Assembly (NCBI GenBank): GCA_024195265.1
Contig: JAJLRJ010000006.1
Location: forward strand, 2,812,501 to 2,876,500
Direction of reading: 5' to 3'
Source: Dendrophyllia cribrosa
Taxonomy: Eukaryota; Cnidaria; Anthozoa; Scleractinia; Dendrophylliidae
Length of the DNA: 64,000 nt
Shown: in pieces, positions 31,901 through 41,249 of the stretch
Position numbering within the stretch: position 1 is the first letter of the stretch
How the letters are laid out: every line of letters starts with the position of its first letter
Program-made: the position numbers and the translations under genes
The notes under the pieces: model-generated
What the model saw: the letters and a program-made list of their open reading frames with translations, nothing else
The model's database searches: none
Told to the model about the DNA's origin: nothing

Positions 31901-34422
31901 ATTGTACTAAAATGATATGCCTGTGTAAAGAAAAATTATCATTTTATAGACCTTATTCATATAGCACATGCTAATGAGGCCAGGAGGGCTGATTAGCAGG
32001 TGAAAAAAAGAATCATTAATTGGCCACCATGAATAAGGTCTATAACACTTGAAAAACTGGCTCAAACTTGCAGATAAATAAAATGAAAATGTTGCTCAAC
32101 AAATGTTCAACAATATATCAAATGAGAAATTTTTTTCTGCAAATTTGATCACTTGACCACAGACATTCTTTTCTGGGAAGAAATCAACCAGAAGATACTT
32201 ACCCCATAAAGCACAGCTCCAAGTCTGGATCCAACATCTACCAAACATCTGTTCTCAAGACTGTTTAGTAATAAGGGAAGGGCTGCTGTAAAGATGAACT
32301 TCAACTGCACCAGTGATGAGGAATGGGATATGAAAGCTATGGGAGATTAACAGACATTTTAAACTGCTGGCTGTCACTTTTCAGTGAATCGAGTGGGCAA
32401 GTTAATCACGAAAACAAGCTTCACGATCACAGATCATGTATTTGCTTGCCCCCTCAATTACCGAAAGAGGGACTGCTAGCAGTCTACAGACACTCAGATT
32501 AAAGGCTGGTTTTCACTAACGAGGGAGTTGGAGTCGTAATCAGAAGCGCAGAGCGATACGATCTAGTGGAAATCAAACGGACAGAATCGAAAGATTATGG
32601 AGTCATAAGCAGAATCGGAAGAAAATGGAACCGTTCTGATTCTTCCAACTCCAATTCTGTTGAGCTTATAACTCCGCTTACGACTCAGATTTTCACTAGG
32701 TTGGAAGCGCTATTACGACTCCGACTACGACTCAGACTCTGTCACCAGTGAAAATCAGCCTTAAGGGTTCAGTGGAAATCAAAGGCTCCTGTGGTACGCT
32801 CTAAATAAAAGATTCTGCACACCTTTGGAGCCTCCCCTTTCCTGTGCGTTTTGCTCCATCAACCCTCTACCCACCCCCTGCGTCCAACTTTCGACCTTCC
32901 CCTACTTCAAACACTGTCCACATGGGTAAGGCAGGTGACCATTACATAATTTTATTATTTTTTTATTATCATGTGCTCAATGTTCACTGACCCCCTCCCT
33001 TCCTGGACATTTTCCTCCACTGACCCTGTCCACCCCCACCGCCTACATCCAACTCCCCACCCTCCTCTGATGATGTTGATGATAACGATGCAATGATGAT
33101 GATGATGACAATTATAGGACAATCACATGACTTTTGGAGGGCATATAGTTTATTTGTGGACCGAGTAGCATCATTTGCGCCCGAGCGGAGCGAGGGTGCA
33201 AATGATGCTACGAGGCATGATGATGCTCGTAGCATCATTTGCACCCTCGCTCCGCTCGGGCGCAAATGATGCTACTCGGTCCACAAATAAACTATATGCC
33301 CGACAAAAGTCATGTGATTATCATTATTATCAATACACAAGGCCAAATCGTACAAATTCATTTAATAAGAAAAAAATGTTTAACAGAAACAGGGCCGTAA
33401 ATGCGTTTGCAGCCCGTCAAATTCAATATCGCCCGCCACTCACGCGTGTTTTCTCGAAGGCAGTTTCTTATTTGGCCGCGTATATTGATAATAATGATGA
33501 TTAATGATAATGATGTGGGGCACTGGGTTTGAAAAGGAACAAAAACTTGGAAACGTCCAGGAAATATGAGAGCCAACTCGGGGAAGTGTGTTATAAAAAG
33601 TCTTACAAAATGTGTTATAAAAGGTCCCTAAGTTAGAGCTGGATGATATCCCACTGTTTTCATATAATTCCGTATTTCCTGTTTCAACATTCGACTAATC
33701 AAGCAATTTGTTCTTTGCTAATGTCTGTTGAGGGAAATTTTATTTTTTAATCCCCATCCCACATTACTCACAGAGTGGTGCTGTATTGTGGGATCCGCAG
33801 TCTTCACAGTAGTCGCGGCTCATTTTGCCTTCATCGCAAAGTCTGTCAATATCTTCGTCACTGTACAGGAATGAATCAACGTGAATTGTAGTTGATGGAT
33901 GGCAATCTGAATTCTATACAAAACAAAAAAGGAGTTGTTTGCTTGAATGTATCATCAGTGACGTCTTACTGTAGGGGAGGAGGGGGGGGGGGGGGGGGGG
34001 GGGGGGGCATCTAATGCAATAGTCCAATCCACCTTGGGAGGGGGGGGGTATTTGAAATAAAAGATTTTATATATGAAATATAAAACTTAAATTAATATTT
34101 AAGGGTGAAGAAGACCTTGCATGCAATAGATCTTGAACATTGTTGACTTCACCTTTCCTTCTGGGTGACAGATATTCTCTGATGACAAGATTCCATTAAG
34201 TGGAACTCTCTTCTTAATGTCCCTAATTATCTTCTTCATCGTTTTCTCTTCTGGCGTTAAGAAATTCTCGATCTCTTCTGGAACATCATTGCTGTTAATG
34301 TTGGAGCAATGCTGAACGACCCAGTCTACGAAATGTCCAGCATCAGTAGAATCAACTCTTGACAACAAAGATAGAAAAGAACCCTTAGCCAAGTCGAGTG
34401 AAAAACTGCCAACACCTTCCAT
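28928..34422 (-). CDS. Uncharacterised SAM-methyltransferase-like protein, complete
   Basis: Eight exons on the minus strand: 34153-34422, 33772-33913, 32203-32336, 31810-31920, 31245-31290, 30877-30937, 30612-30705, 28928-29050; 981 nt, 326 aa, GT/AG and phase consistent throughout. Visible features: a Cys-containing module with YCEDCGS (C126, C129) after HVDSFLYSDEDID; FISHSS; a Rossmann nucleotide-binding loop LVDVGSRLGAVLYG (169-182); an acidic strand end IVGVEIN (E196), placed like the ribose-binding acid of class I methyltransferases; DIVILNNVFEFF (236-247), like motif IV; and LVTVPSLEEA. The last exon gives IDRWVTP and ends DSEELQNIFFYQVK. I recall vertebrate relatives with the same motifs but not a reliable name or substrate, so none is given. 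It diverges from POLR3F. Exon 7 can read through to a stop at 30564, but phase and motif favour the distant exon 8. Confidence 0.85.
29287..29548. mobile_element. MITE with CCGTATTTTCTC ends (methyltransferase intron 7)
   Basis: ACCGTATTTTCTCAATTTAA at the left and TTAATCCAGAAAATACAG at the right mirror each other. CCCGGCGTTTATT units lie inside. Related to 2186-2620. Confidence 0.65.
29581..29689. mobile_element. MITE with AGTCAAAC ends, copy 2
   Basis: ACAGTCAAACATCCGTATTA at the left; AAGGAGAGGTTTGACT at the right. Same family as 26332-26499. Confidence 0.65.
29843..30345. mobile_element. Fold-back element with an extra internal terminus
   Basis: The right half is an inverted copy of the left half over roughly 180 bp (TTCAGAGACCTTCCTGATAT and its mirror, AACTCGTTGAGCATCTCGCT and its mirror). 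The terminal module (GTCAGACTAGCCATTACAGT and following) occurs three times: at both ends and again at 30035-30110 beside the centre. In methyltransferase intron 7. Confidence 0.8.
31946..32044. mobile_element. 99-bp MITE (ATAGACCTTATTCAT ends)
   Basis: TATAGACCTTATTCAT is exactly mirrored by ATGAATAAGGTCTATA. Methyltransferase intron 3. Confidence 0.8.
32506..32761. mobile_element. MITE with AGGCTGGTTTTCACT ends
   Basis: AGGCTGGTTTTCACTA is mirrored by AGTGAAAATCAGCC, with TTAA on both outer sides (near 32502 and 32760). The interior is rich in GGAGTCGTAATC / GACTCCGACTACGACTC inverted units. Methyltransferase intron 2. Confidence 0.7.
33100..33500. repeat. Dispersed repeat with inner palindromes, copy 2
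   Basis: Reverse-orientation relative of 6560-6862. Here the GCGCCCGAGCGGAGCGAGGG / CCCTCGCTCCGCTCGGGCGC block occurs twice in opposite orientation around GCATGATGATGC, giving an extended cruciform-type palindrome (about 33111-33320). Confidence 0.7.
33978..34009. repeat. G-tract
   Basis: A run of about 30 G with a few interruptions in methyltransferase intron 1; likely length-variable and error-prone. Confidence 0.9.
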
Positions 34423-34659
34423 TCCACTGTGAAAACAGCAATTAGGCAGGTACTTTTCTCAAAAGCGTATATTTCTCTAGTGAAGAATGTTCATACAAAG
34501 ATATTAAATAACTTAAGCGATTAACGTAACATGCCGTATAAAGTACGGACTTAAAAATCACTTCTGAAAGCCGCCATATTGAAAATTTCGCGCCACATGG
34601 GTGCTCGGTTACCAAGTCATACTATCGCGTGGTTACTGAGCCGGTTGAAGAAATCGAAG
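34423..34659. promoter_or_regulatory. Bidirectional promoter, methyltransferase-like gene / POLR3F
   Basis: 237 bp separates the two divergent start codons. It holds no obvious TATA box in either direction. An in-frame upstream ATG for POLR3F at 34579 is not favoured, because the alignment with the human protein starts at 34660. CCGCCATATTGAAAATTTCG (34571) and AAGATGGCGG (34658) resemble the CCAT/ATGGC core of YY1 sites, in opposite orientations; this is inference. Confidence 0.55.
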
Positions 34660-37600
34660 ATGGCGGTCGCAGATGTGGTTATAAAGCAAGAGGCCGTAGA
34701 CGCAGTTGATTTGGAGGAGAGAGTTGTGCAGCTTTGTAAAGAAAACCCAAAAGGAATAACAGACCAGCTGATATCACAAGATATGCCAAATATCCCGCCG
34801 CAACAAAGAGTCACGGCTATAAACAGGCTTCTCTCTATGGTGGGTCAACTGAAATCAGCTGAAAAATTTCTTTCCATCTCATCAGTACTGCTGGAAGTAT
34901 CAATTCTCCTTAATGCCTGCAATGCATTCTTCACTATTGCAAAGGAGACTGTGGTGGTTCATCAGGACAATACTAGCTAGTTGACAAAACTGAGTTGATG
35001 ACTTTTTTCTCTTTTGGCAATGTGTTGATGTAAAAAGAAATTAGATATTGATCAAATTTTAGATTAAAAGATAAGTGTAAACGAAAATGTAGCTTCTGCT
35101 GAGTTTTCTCTCTGAATTGTGACTTCCCTTCATTACTAACCTTTACACTTTTTTAAATAAAAATTTGCATTTATTTATTGTAGGGTAGGATTGAACTTTT
35201 AAAAAGTGGCACACAGCTTTTGTACAGATATAAAGATGCTCAGGCGGCAACGTAAGTTACAGCTGTTTTGTAAAATTGTATAATCGTGAGAATTTGTGTA
35301 CAGCTAGAACTTGGAAGTACATAAGATTTCATCATCATCATCATCATCATCTTCATCATCATTTTCACCATCACCATCATCAAGGAGTGTGGAAGTGCAG
35401 TGGTGTAGAGGCTAGCTAGGTGGCTCAAGGCCTAGTATCTCCTGTTGTGTTGTTTTCTTAGACACTTTTCTCCACATTGTCTCTCTCCACCCAGTTGTAT
35501 AAATGAGTACCAGCGACATAATGCTGGGGGCAACCCTGTAATGGACCAGTTCTTGCATCTCATCCAGCGGGGAGTAGCTATACTCCTAGTTGCTTCATGC
35601 TACAGAAACCGGATTGAACTCTGGGCATCTGGGCCTCCTGGCTCAAGTAATGTAACACATTGCATCAACTCAATTTGATTTAATCATACTTTGATCTGCA
35701 TAGTAATATTACTTATTCTCTTGTTTGAACAGAAAAACAAAAGGATTTGACCTACAAGAAAAATTAGTTTATCAAATAATAGAGGAGGCAGGAAACAAAG
35801 GTAATAATTAACTAGTTTTTAACTTGTGAATAGGCAAAGCATTGAACAGTTACAGCAGTGGGGCAACATTTCACTTGATTGGTGGATCTGCTGTTAACAT
35901 TGAAAACGAGAATGCAAGGGGCCGTGAACGAAAATGCTGCTGGTATACGCAGAGCCTGTGATATGTAATGGTCACCTGCCTTAGCCATGGGGATGGCATT
36001 GGAGGGAGGGGGTGGGGAGTAAAACACAAGGGGTGGGGTCGATAGGGCAAAACACCTAAGAGAAGGGAGGGTTGGTGAAAATTTAGCCCACAATATGTAA
36101 TGTTCACCTGCCTAAGCCATGGGGATGGCATTGGAGGGAGGGGGTGGGGAGTAAAACACAAGGGGTGGGGTCGATAGGGCAAAACACCTAAGAGAAGGGA
36201 GGGTTGGTGAAAATTTAGCCCACAATATGTAATGTTCACCTGCCTAAGCCATGGGGATGGCATTGGAGGGAGGGGGTGGGGAGTAAAACACAAGGGGTGG
36301 GGTCGATAGGGCAAAACACCTAAGAGAAGGGAGGGTTGGTGAAAATTTAGCCCACAATATGTAATGTTCACCTGCCTAAGCCATGGGGATGGCATTGGAG
36401 GGAGGGGGTGGGGAGTTAAACACAAGGGGTGGGGTGACTGGGGTCGATAGGGCAAAACAGCTAAGAGAAGGGAGGGTTGGTGAACACCGAGTCCACAATA
36501 TGTAATGTTTACTGACTGTTTTCTAATATTTAATGACCATATTTATTTAATATTGTATTTTTTATTGCATGATTTTTGCAAGGCTCTCTGGAAGAGCATT
36601 TTTATGAATGGGATTCCGTGACTAAATAAAGATGATTGATTGATTGATTGATTACCTGCCTTAGCCATGGGGATGGTATTGGAGGGAGGGGGTGGGGAGT
36701 TAAACACAAGGGGTGGGGTGACTGGGGTCGATAGGGCAAAACACCTAGGAGAAGGGAGGGTTGGTGAACATTCAGCCCACAATATGTTATGTTTACCTGC
36801 CTTAGCCATGGGGATGGTATTGGAGGGAGGGGAGGGTGGGGAATTGGTCACAGGGGGTGGGGTGTCGGTGAATCAAAATGTCTAGGACAGGGGAGGGTCG
36901 AATGCTTCATATTCATGAGTTAGCTCATAGGATGGAGCCCATGATTTTTGTTAGTGCTTGTATTTATTCATTTATTTATTTGTAATATACATTTTTTTAA
37001 CTATATGTTTACTATAGAGCGTTTGCATGTGACATCACGGCGGCCATACATGTATAAATGTCCCAAAATGATGAAATGGCGGCCATATTAGTGTCCTAAA
37101 CGAATCCTATGGGACTTTAGCTCTATTCTTATTCAAACATTTCCTATTGTTTTAGCACTCCAATATGGCCGCCGGTCACGTGAGTGAAAACACTCTATAA
37201 GACTAAAGAATAAATGTCATTGTGACAAAGTTGTAATGTTTTGCAGGTATTTGGATTAGGGACATTCGATTCAAAAGCAACATACAGATGACGCAAGTCA
37301 ACAAGATTCTGAAGAATTTAGAAAGCAAGAAACTCATCAAAGCTGTTAAATCTGTGGCTGTAAGTACAAAACATCGGCCCCATGAATCTTTCTAAAACCC
37401 ACTTCCAAGGCTGTTTGTCTTGTGCTTTAAACCATCTGTTCAAAGTGGGAATAAAAAAACATATTATATTTGTTGTTTTCTATGTTACCCTACTCCCATC
37501 CAATTGTGCTTGTTTTAGCAGAGATTTAGGGGGGGGGGGGGGGGGGGGGGCAATCTGAAAAGGCCTTATTTTCACTCCACCCACCCTCCCCGCCCCCCTC

Positions 37601-40600
37601 ATTCACTCTGCCACCTCCTTACAATAGAGTCTGCATGCACCACTCTTGTTGTCATTAAAGCCTTCCCCCCTGGGAGGGGGGGGCTACTGTCTTTTTAAGC
37701 TACAGTATAATGGGTATGTACTGCTGTGAAGCGTATAGTTTTCAAGCAGTTAAGTCCGGGATAGGGTGTAGAAATCAGAGAGTTTTGGTTCAGAATATAA
37801 AAGTACTATCATTTACCAGGAAACTGAGTCTGGGATAGGGTGGGGATTTTTTGATGTCTAGTCTAGAATAGGGTTGCAAATTGCAGCTAAACATGGTCTG
37901 GTATAGGGTAAGGGTTTCAGAGTCCCAGCGGCACACCCCCACCCTAACATATACAGAGTACCCCCTCCCCCCCTCGCCTACCCAGGAGTTTAAGCTTGGT
38001 GTGATAAAGTAGCAGCAATTATAGCTGCAGATAAAACTTTGCCAAACAATGTTCTCTTTAGGCATCCAGAAAGAAAGTGTACATGTTGTTCAGTTTGGAG
38101 CCTGACATCACAGTGACTGGAGGAGCTTGGTACAGTGATCAGGATTTTGAATCAGAATTTGTGGAAGTACTCAATCAACAATGTTACAAGTTTCTTCAAC
38201 AAAAGGTGAGAAATATTTACATAAGTACTTAGGTAAAAGGTTAATATTGCACATGAGCGCCCACACATCCAGAGTGTAACCCAGTTTTTATAGCTTGAAG
38301 CAACTAGTACACTGTGGTATTACTACTCCCCCCTGAATGACATCCTAATAAGGGAATTGCAGGGTTACCCACAGCCAAGCGTTTAGCCAACAGGGTGTCC
38401 AGGTGTCCTGTGGATGCCCACTTTGTGAAGAAATTCATGAAAATTGCACCTACTCCTTTAAAAAGTTATGATGGGAAATATTTTCAGGACACCCACTGTT
38501 CAATTTCTGGCTAAAAGCCTGCCCACAGCATATGTCGCTGATACTCATTTATACATCAGCGTGGAGAGAGACACCTTTGTAGAGCAATGTTTCTTGTCTA
38601 AGGAAACAATACTACTGCCGAGACCAGGCGTTTAACATCAACCTGCAAATCTGAAGTCCAACACACATTCTTGTCTTGCCCTGGTTGTTATTTTCTTTTT
38701 TTTCTTTTTGGGAGAGTGAACATTCAAGCAAGCTGCAAAATGACAAGAAAGTTTTTTTTTTCAATTTTTTTTCTTTTTGGCAAGCAAGTGAGCTGCAAAG
38801 CAATAAGAGAGTTTTTTTTTCAATTTTTTTCCTCCTAGTGCTTCCAGCTGGAGCTTGTTCATAATTTCGTACTAAAACGTAATAATCTCTGGAATTCCAT
38901 GCATCTTTGCCTGGCCAGAAAGATCATAATAAAGCATTGCCTTAGCATGTTATGAAAATAATGGATTCTTAGTTTTCTGACAAGTACTCAATATATGTTT
39001 TGTATTCTTTGTAGGCTGCACAAGCTGACAGAATGAACGTAAATCCTTTGGCTAAAAGGAATGCTTCTTATTCATCATGTTATGATGTTTGGAAGTACAT
39101 CTCTGAATTGGGAATTAGCAAGGTAAACATTTAGAAGAAATATATCAAACACGAGGAACAGTGTTTTATCAGATTTCCAAACACCGAGAAGTGGGTTGGA
39201 AAAACGAGGCACAGCAGAGTTTTTTTTAACCCACTTTTAGGTGTTTGGAAATCTGATGAAACACTGTTTCGAGTGTTTGATATAGCTTCTCAAACTGATC
39301 GTTAAATGCGGAGAAAACGAAGGAATAAAATCGTCAAAATCTATGCAAATTAAGAAACGATTTCAAAACCTTCTTCACGGTAGTGATTTCCTTTGTGTTC
39401 TCGTCATGAATTATTAATGAGTTTGAAAATGTGTGATCTGTCCAAGGGTTAATTTTTTTTAAACAAGATCTAAAATCCATGTTAGCCAATGATCATCCTT
39501 TGTTCAGAGGTGTTGGAAACAGTAGTTAGACATTGGTTAAGATTTAGACTTTTTTACACACGGTTTCAGATCAACATGGCTTCACAAACTCAAAAACACA
39601 TCTAAAACGGTGTGGTCAAGAGTGTCTTTCACTAAATATTGCTAGATGATGATAACTTTATTGAAATGTCAATGTATTTAGCTACACAATGAGACAGCGT
39701 TCGTGTAACGTTAGCTACCTTAGATCTCATGTAAAAACAGGCACCACAAGTTTGTTCAGCGATACAAAGTAACATTTCATAGCATATATTTAATATACTA
39801 CCCTAGGTTCAGCTAGCAGAAGGCGATATTGAAACCATTTTGAACACTTTGGTCTTTGATGGCAAAGCAGAAATATCACTTGTGGCTGATAACAGTTCAA
39901 GCAGATCGTCATCAGACGGACAGAAGAAACTGTTCAGAGCGCTTGTTCCTTTGATGCCTGTTACAGGACTCATGAGAACACCTTGTGGTGTTTGTCCGGT
40001 AAGGTTAAAATCCAGTCCAAATTTTCAGCAAGTTTACTAAGAAATTCTTGGAAGTAATATCACAAACACGAGGAAGTCGAGTGTTTCATCAGGATATCCA
40101 AACACCAAGAAGTTGATCAAAAAAAAAAAGAGGCGCAACCGAGTTTTTTTTTTTAAACTGACTTTGAGGTGTTTGGATATGTTGTAGTTAATTTTTTATT
40201 TCAGGTAATTTTTGTTTTTCCTTTGTTTCAAATTCATTAGCATATATTACCATACCCAAAAACAATGGAAAAATAAAAATTACCTGAGATAAAAAATTAA
40301 CTACAACAGATACCCGATGAAACACTCTTTCGAGTGTTTGATAAAGCTTCTCAAACTGGCTTACTAATTACAGAGAAAACGAAGGAATAAAATCGATGTA
40401 CATTGTACAGTTTCACGCGCTAGGCTGATCTACGATGCTACATCACTACGGTCAGTTTTAAGGTGATAAAAGCATACCACACTTCGCCACTCCGATCCGT
40501 CTGTGTATGTCAGGAAATTTTATGGAAGTCATCTGCAAATTGGTATTTTTATTTTATTTTGCAATCGCTGGATCTAAATTTTGCGATTTGGAGAGAATGA

Positions 40601-41236
40601 ATTTTTCGGAAGGACAATCCAGTATTGCTGGCAGCAGTAAAGGTTGCTTTGGCAATTGGTAATTGGGCATTGGCATTTGGGCATACGGAACACAATGCAA
40701 CGCTTTGCTTGAGTGACCGCCAAACATTAGCTTCCCAATGCCCAATTACCAATGACCAAAGCAACCTTTATTGAATTAGGTATATTCATGGTAATAGAAC
40801 AAAAGTTTGTTCTTCCAGAAATGATGGCGTTCAACTAATGTTTTAACCTTGTCAGTTTACACAATAATGCTAACCATTGATTCTTGTGGGTTCCTGGGGT
40901 TGCTCCCAACATGTTTTTGAATTTTATTGTGTTACTTGGACATTTCAGTAAATTTTTGCCATATGTGAAAAAAAAAGTCACATAAGTCTCAAAAAATTAG
41001 AACCCACAAAAATGTCATACCATAATTATGCTAACGCGATAAGATAAGACGCGATAAGACCACGGTAAGTTCCACAACTGATCTAGAGTGTCAAATTTAT
41101 AGTTTAAATAGGGATTTTTTCTGTAGCTGTAACCTTTAAATTGTTTTATTTCCAGGTATCGGACAGATGTCATGAAGGCGGACCAATATCTCCAAGCAAG
41201 TGTGTTTACATGAAGGAATGGCTATCAGAACTCTAG
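34660..41236 (+). CDS. POLR3F: DNA-directed RNA polymerase III subunit RPC6 (RPC39), complete
   Basis: Eight exons: 34660-34839, 35184-35251, 35733-35800, 37247-37359, 38062-38205, 39015-39122, 39807-39998, 41156-41236; 317 aa against 316 in human, GT/AG and phase consistent. The subunit belongs to the RPC3-RPC6-RPC7 trimer of Pol III and helps open the promoter and contact TFIIIB in the nucleus. Winged-helix domains: about 10-85 (GITDQLIS, RVTAINRLLSM then GRIELLKSGTQLLY) and 90-150 (GFDLQEKLVYQIIEEAGNKG, GIWIRDIRFKSN, LKNLESKKLIKAVKSV). GGAWYSDQDFESEFVEVLNQ and WKYISELGISK are strongly conserved. The C-terminal iron-sulphur cysteines C287, C290, C296 and C307 (CGVCP, RCHEGG, SKC) are all present. 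The start at 34660 is chosen over 34579 because human RPC6 aligns from MAV. Secure identification. Confidence 0.96.
35340..35670. repeat. CAT microsatellite and a SINE-like fragment
   Basis: ATC/CAT repeats at 35330-35385. Then a segment with CTCCACATTGTCTCTCTCCA, CAGTTGTATAAATGAGTACC and AGCGACATAA that also occurs at 52030-52110, so it belongs to a dispersed family, probably a SINE. POLR3F intron 2. Confidence 0.5.
35980..36510 (+). repeat. 132-bp minisatellite, about 4 units (POLR3F intron 3)
   Basis: GGATGGCATTGGAGGGAGGG starts at 35991, 36123, 36255 and 36387, a constant 132-bp spacing. Units are nearly identical. Because 132 is a multiple of 3, the minus strand reads as a spurious repeated ORF. 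Two more diverged units follow at 36654-36920 after a LINE insertion. Confidence 0.9.
36524..36653 (+). mobile_element. LINE 3' tail inside the minisatellite
   Basis: TTTAATGACCATATTTATTT through GATGATTGATTGATTGATTA matches the 3' UTR of the CR1/L2-like fragment at 21321-21447 almost base for base. It splits the tandem array into 35980-36510 and 36654-36920. Confidence 0.75.
37659..37975. mobile_element. G-tract TIR element, degraded copy C
   Basis: CCCCCCTGGGAGGGGGGGGCTACT at the left; GAGTACCCCCTCCCCCC at the right. Shared interior phrases GTATGTACTGCTGTGAAG, GTCTAGAATAGGGTTGCAAA and AGAGTCCCAGCGGCACACCC. A separate G-run is at 37530-37551. POLR3F intron 4. Confidence 0.6.
39142..39283. 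mobile_element. Fold-back MITE of the ATATCAAACAC family, copy 1
   Basis: ATATCAAACACGAGGAACAG is mirrored by TGTTTCGAGTGTTTGATAT. An inner mirrored pair ATTTCCAAACACCGAGAAGT / GTGTTTGGAAAT surrounds the centre. POLR3F intron 6. Other copies: 40058-40343, 61385-61527, 63722-63831 and partial ones near 61207 and 61665-61795. Confidence 0.8.
40058..40343. mobile_element. Fold-back MITE of the ATATCAAACAC family, copy 2, split by insertion
   Basis: Same termini and AACACCAAGAAGTTGATC arm as copy 1, but the right arm is interrupted at 40181-40307 by another palindromic element. Arms resume with GATGAAACACTCTTTCGAGT. POLR3F intron 7. Confidence 0.8.
40181..40307. mobile_element. Palindromic element with GTTGTAGTTAA ends (nested)
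   Basis: GTTGTAGTTAATTTTTTATT is mirrored by AATAAAAAATTAACTACAAC-like sequence at the right, with inner mirrored CAGGTAATTTTTGTTTTTCC. An element of similar design, GTTGTAGGTTAAA ends, is at 63471-63621. Confidence 0.7.
40639..40770. repeat. Inverted repeat, about 35-bp arms
   Basis: TAAAGGTTGCTTTGGCAATT with GGTAATTGGGCATTGG is mirrored by CCAATGCCCAATTACCAATG and ACCAAAGCAACCTTTA. POLR3F intron 7. Confidence 0.75.
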
Positions 41237-41243
41237 TGCTGCC

Positions 41244-41249
41244 AATAAA
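41244..41249 (+). terminator. POLR3F polyadenylation signal
   Basis: AATAAA begins 8 bases after the POLR3F stop codon (41234-41236). It is unusually close, so a later signal may be used instead. Confidence 0.5.

Noticed and set aside
34579..34659. Upstream in-frame ATG for POLR3F
   Set aside because: The 27 extra residues have no counterpart in RPC6 proteins, which begin near MAVADV.
35871..36455. 194-aa minus-strand ORF with a perfect 44-aa repeat
   Set aside because: It is the translation of the 132-bp minisatellite, whose period is a multiple of three; there is no independent coding evidence.
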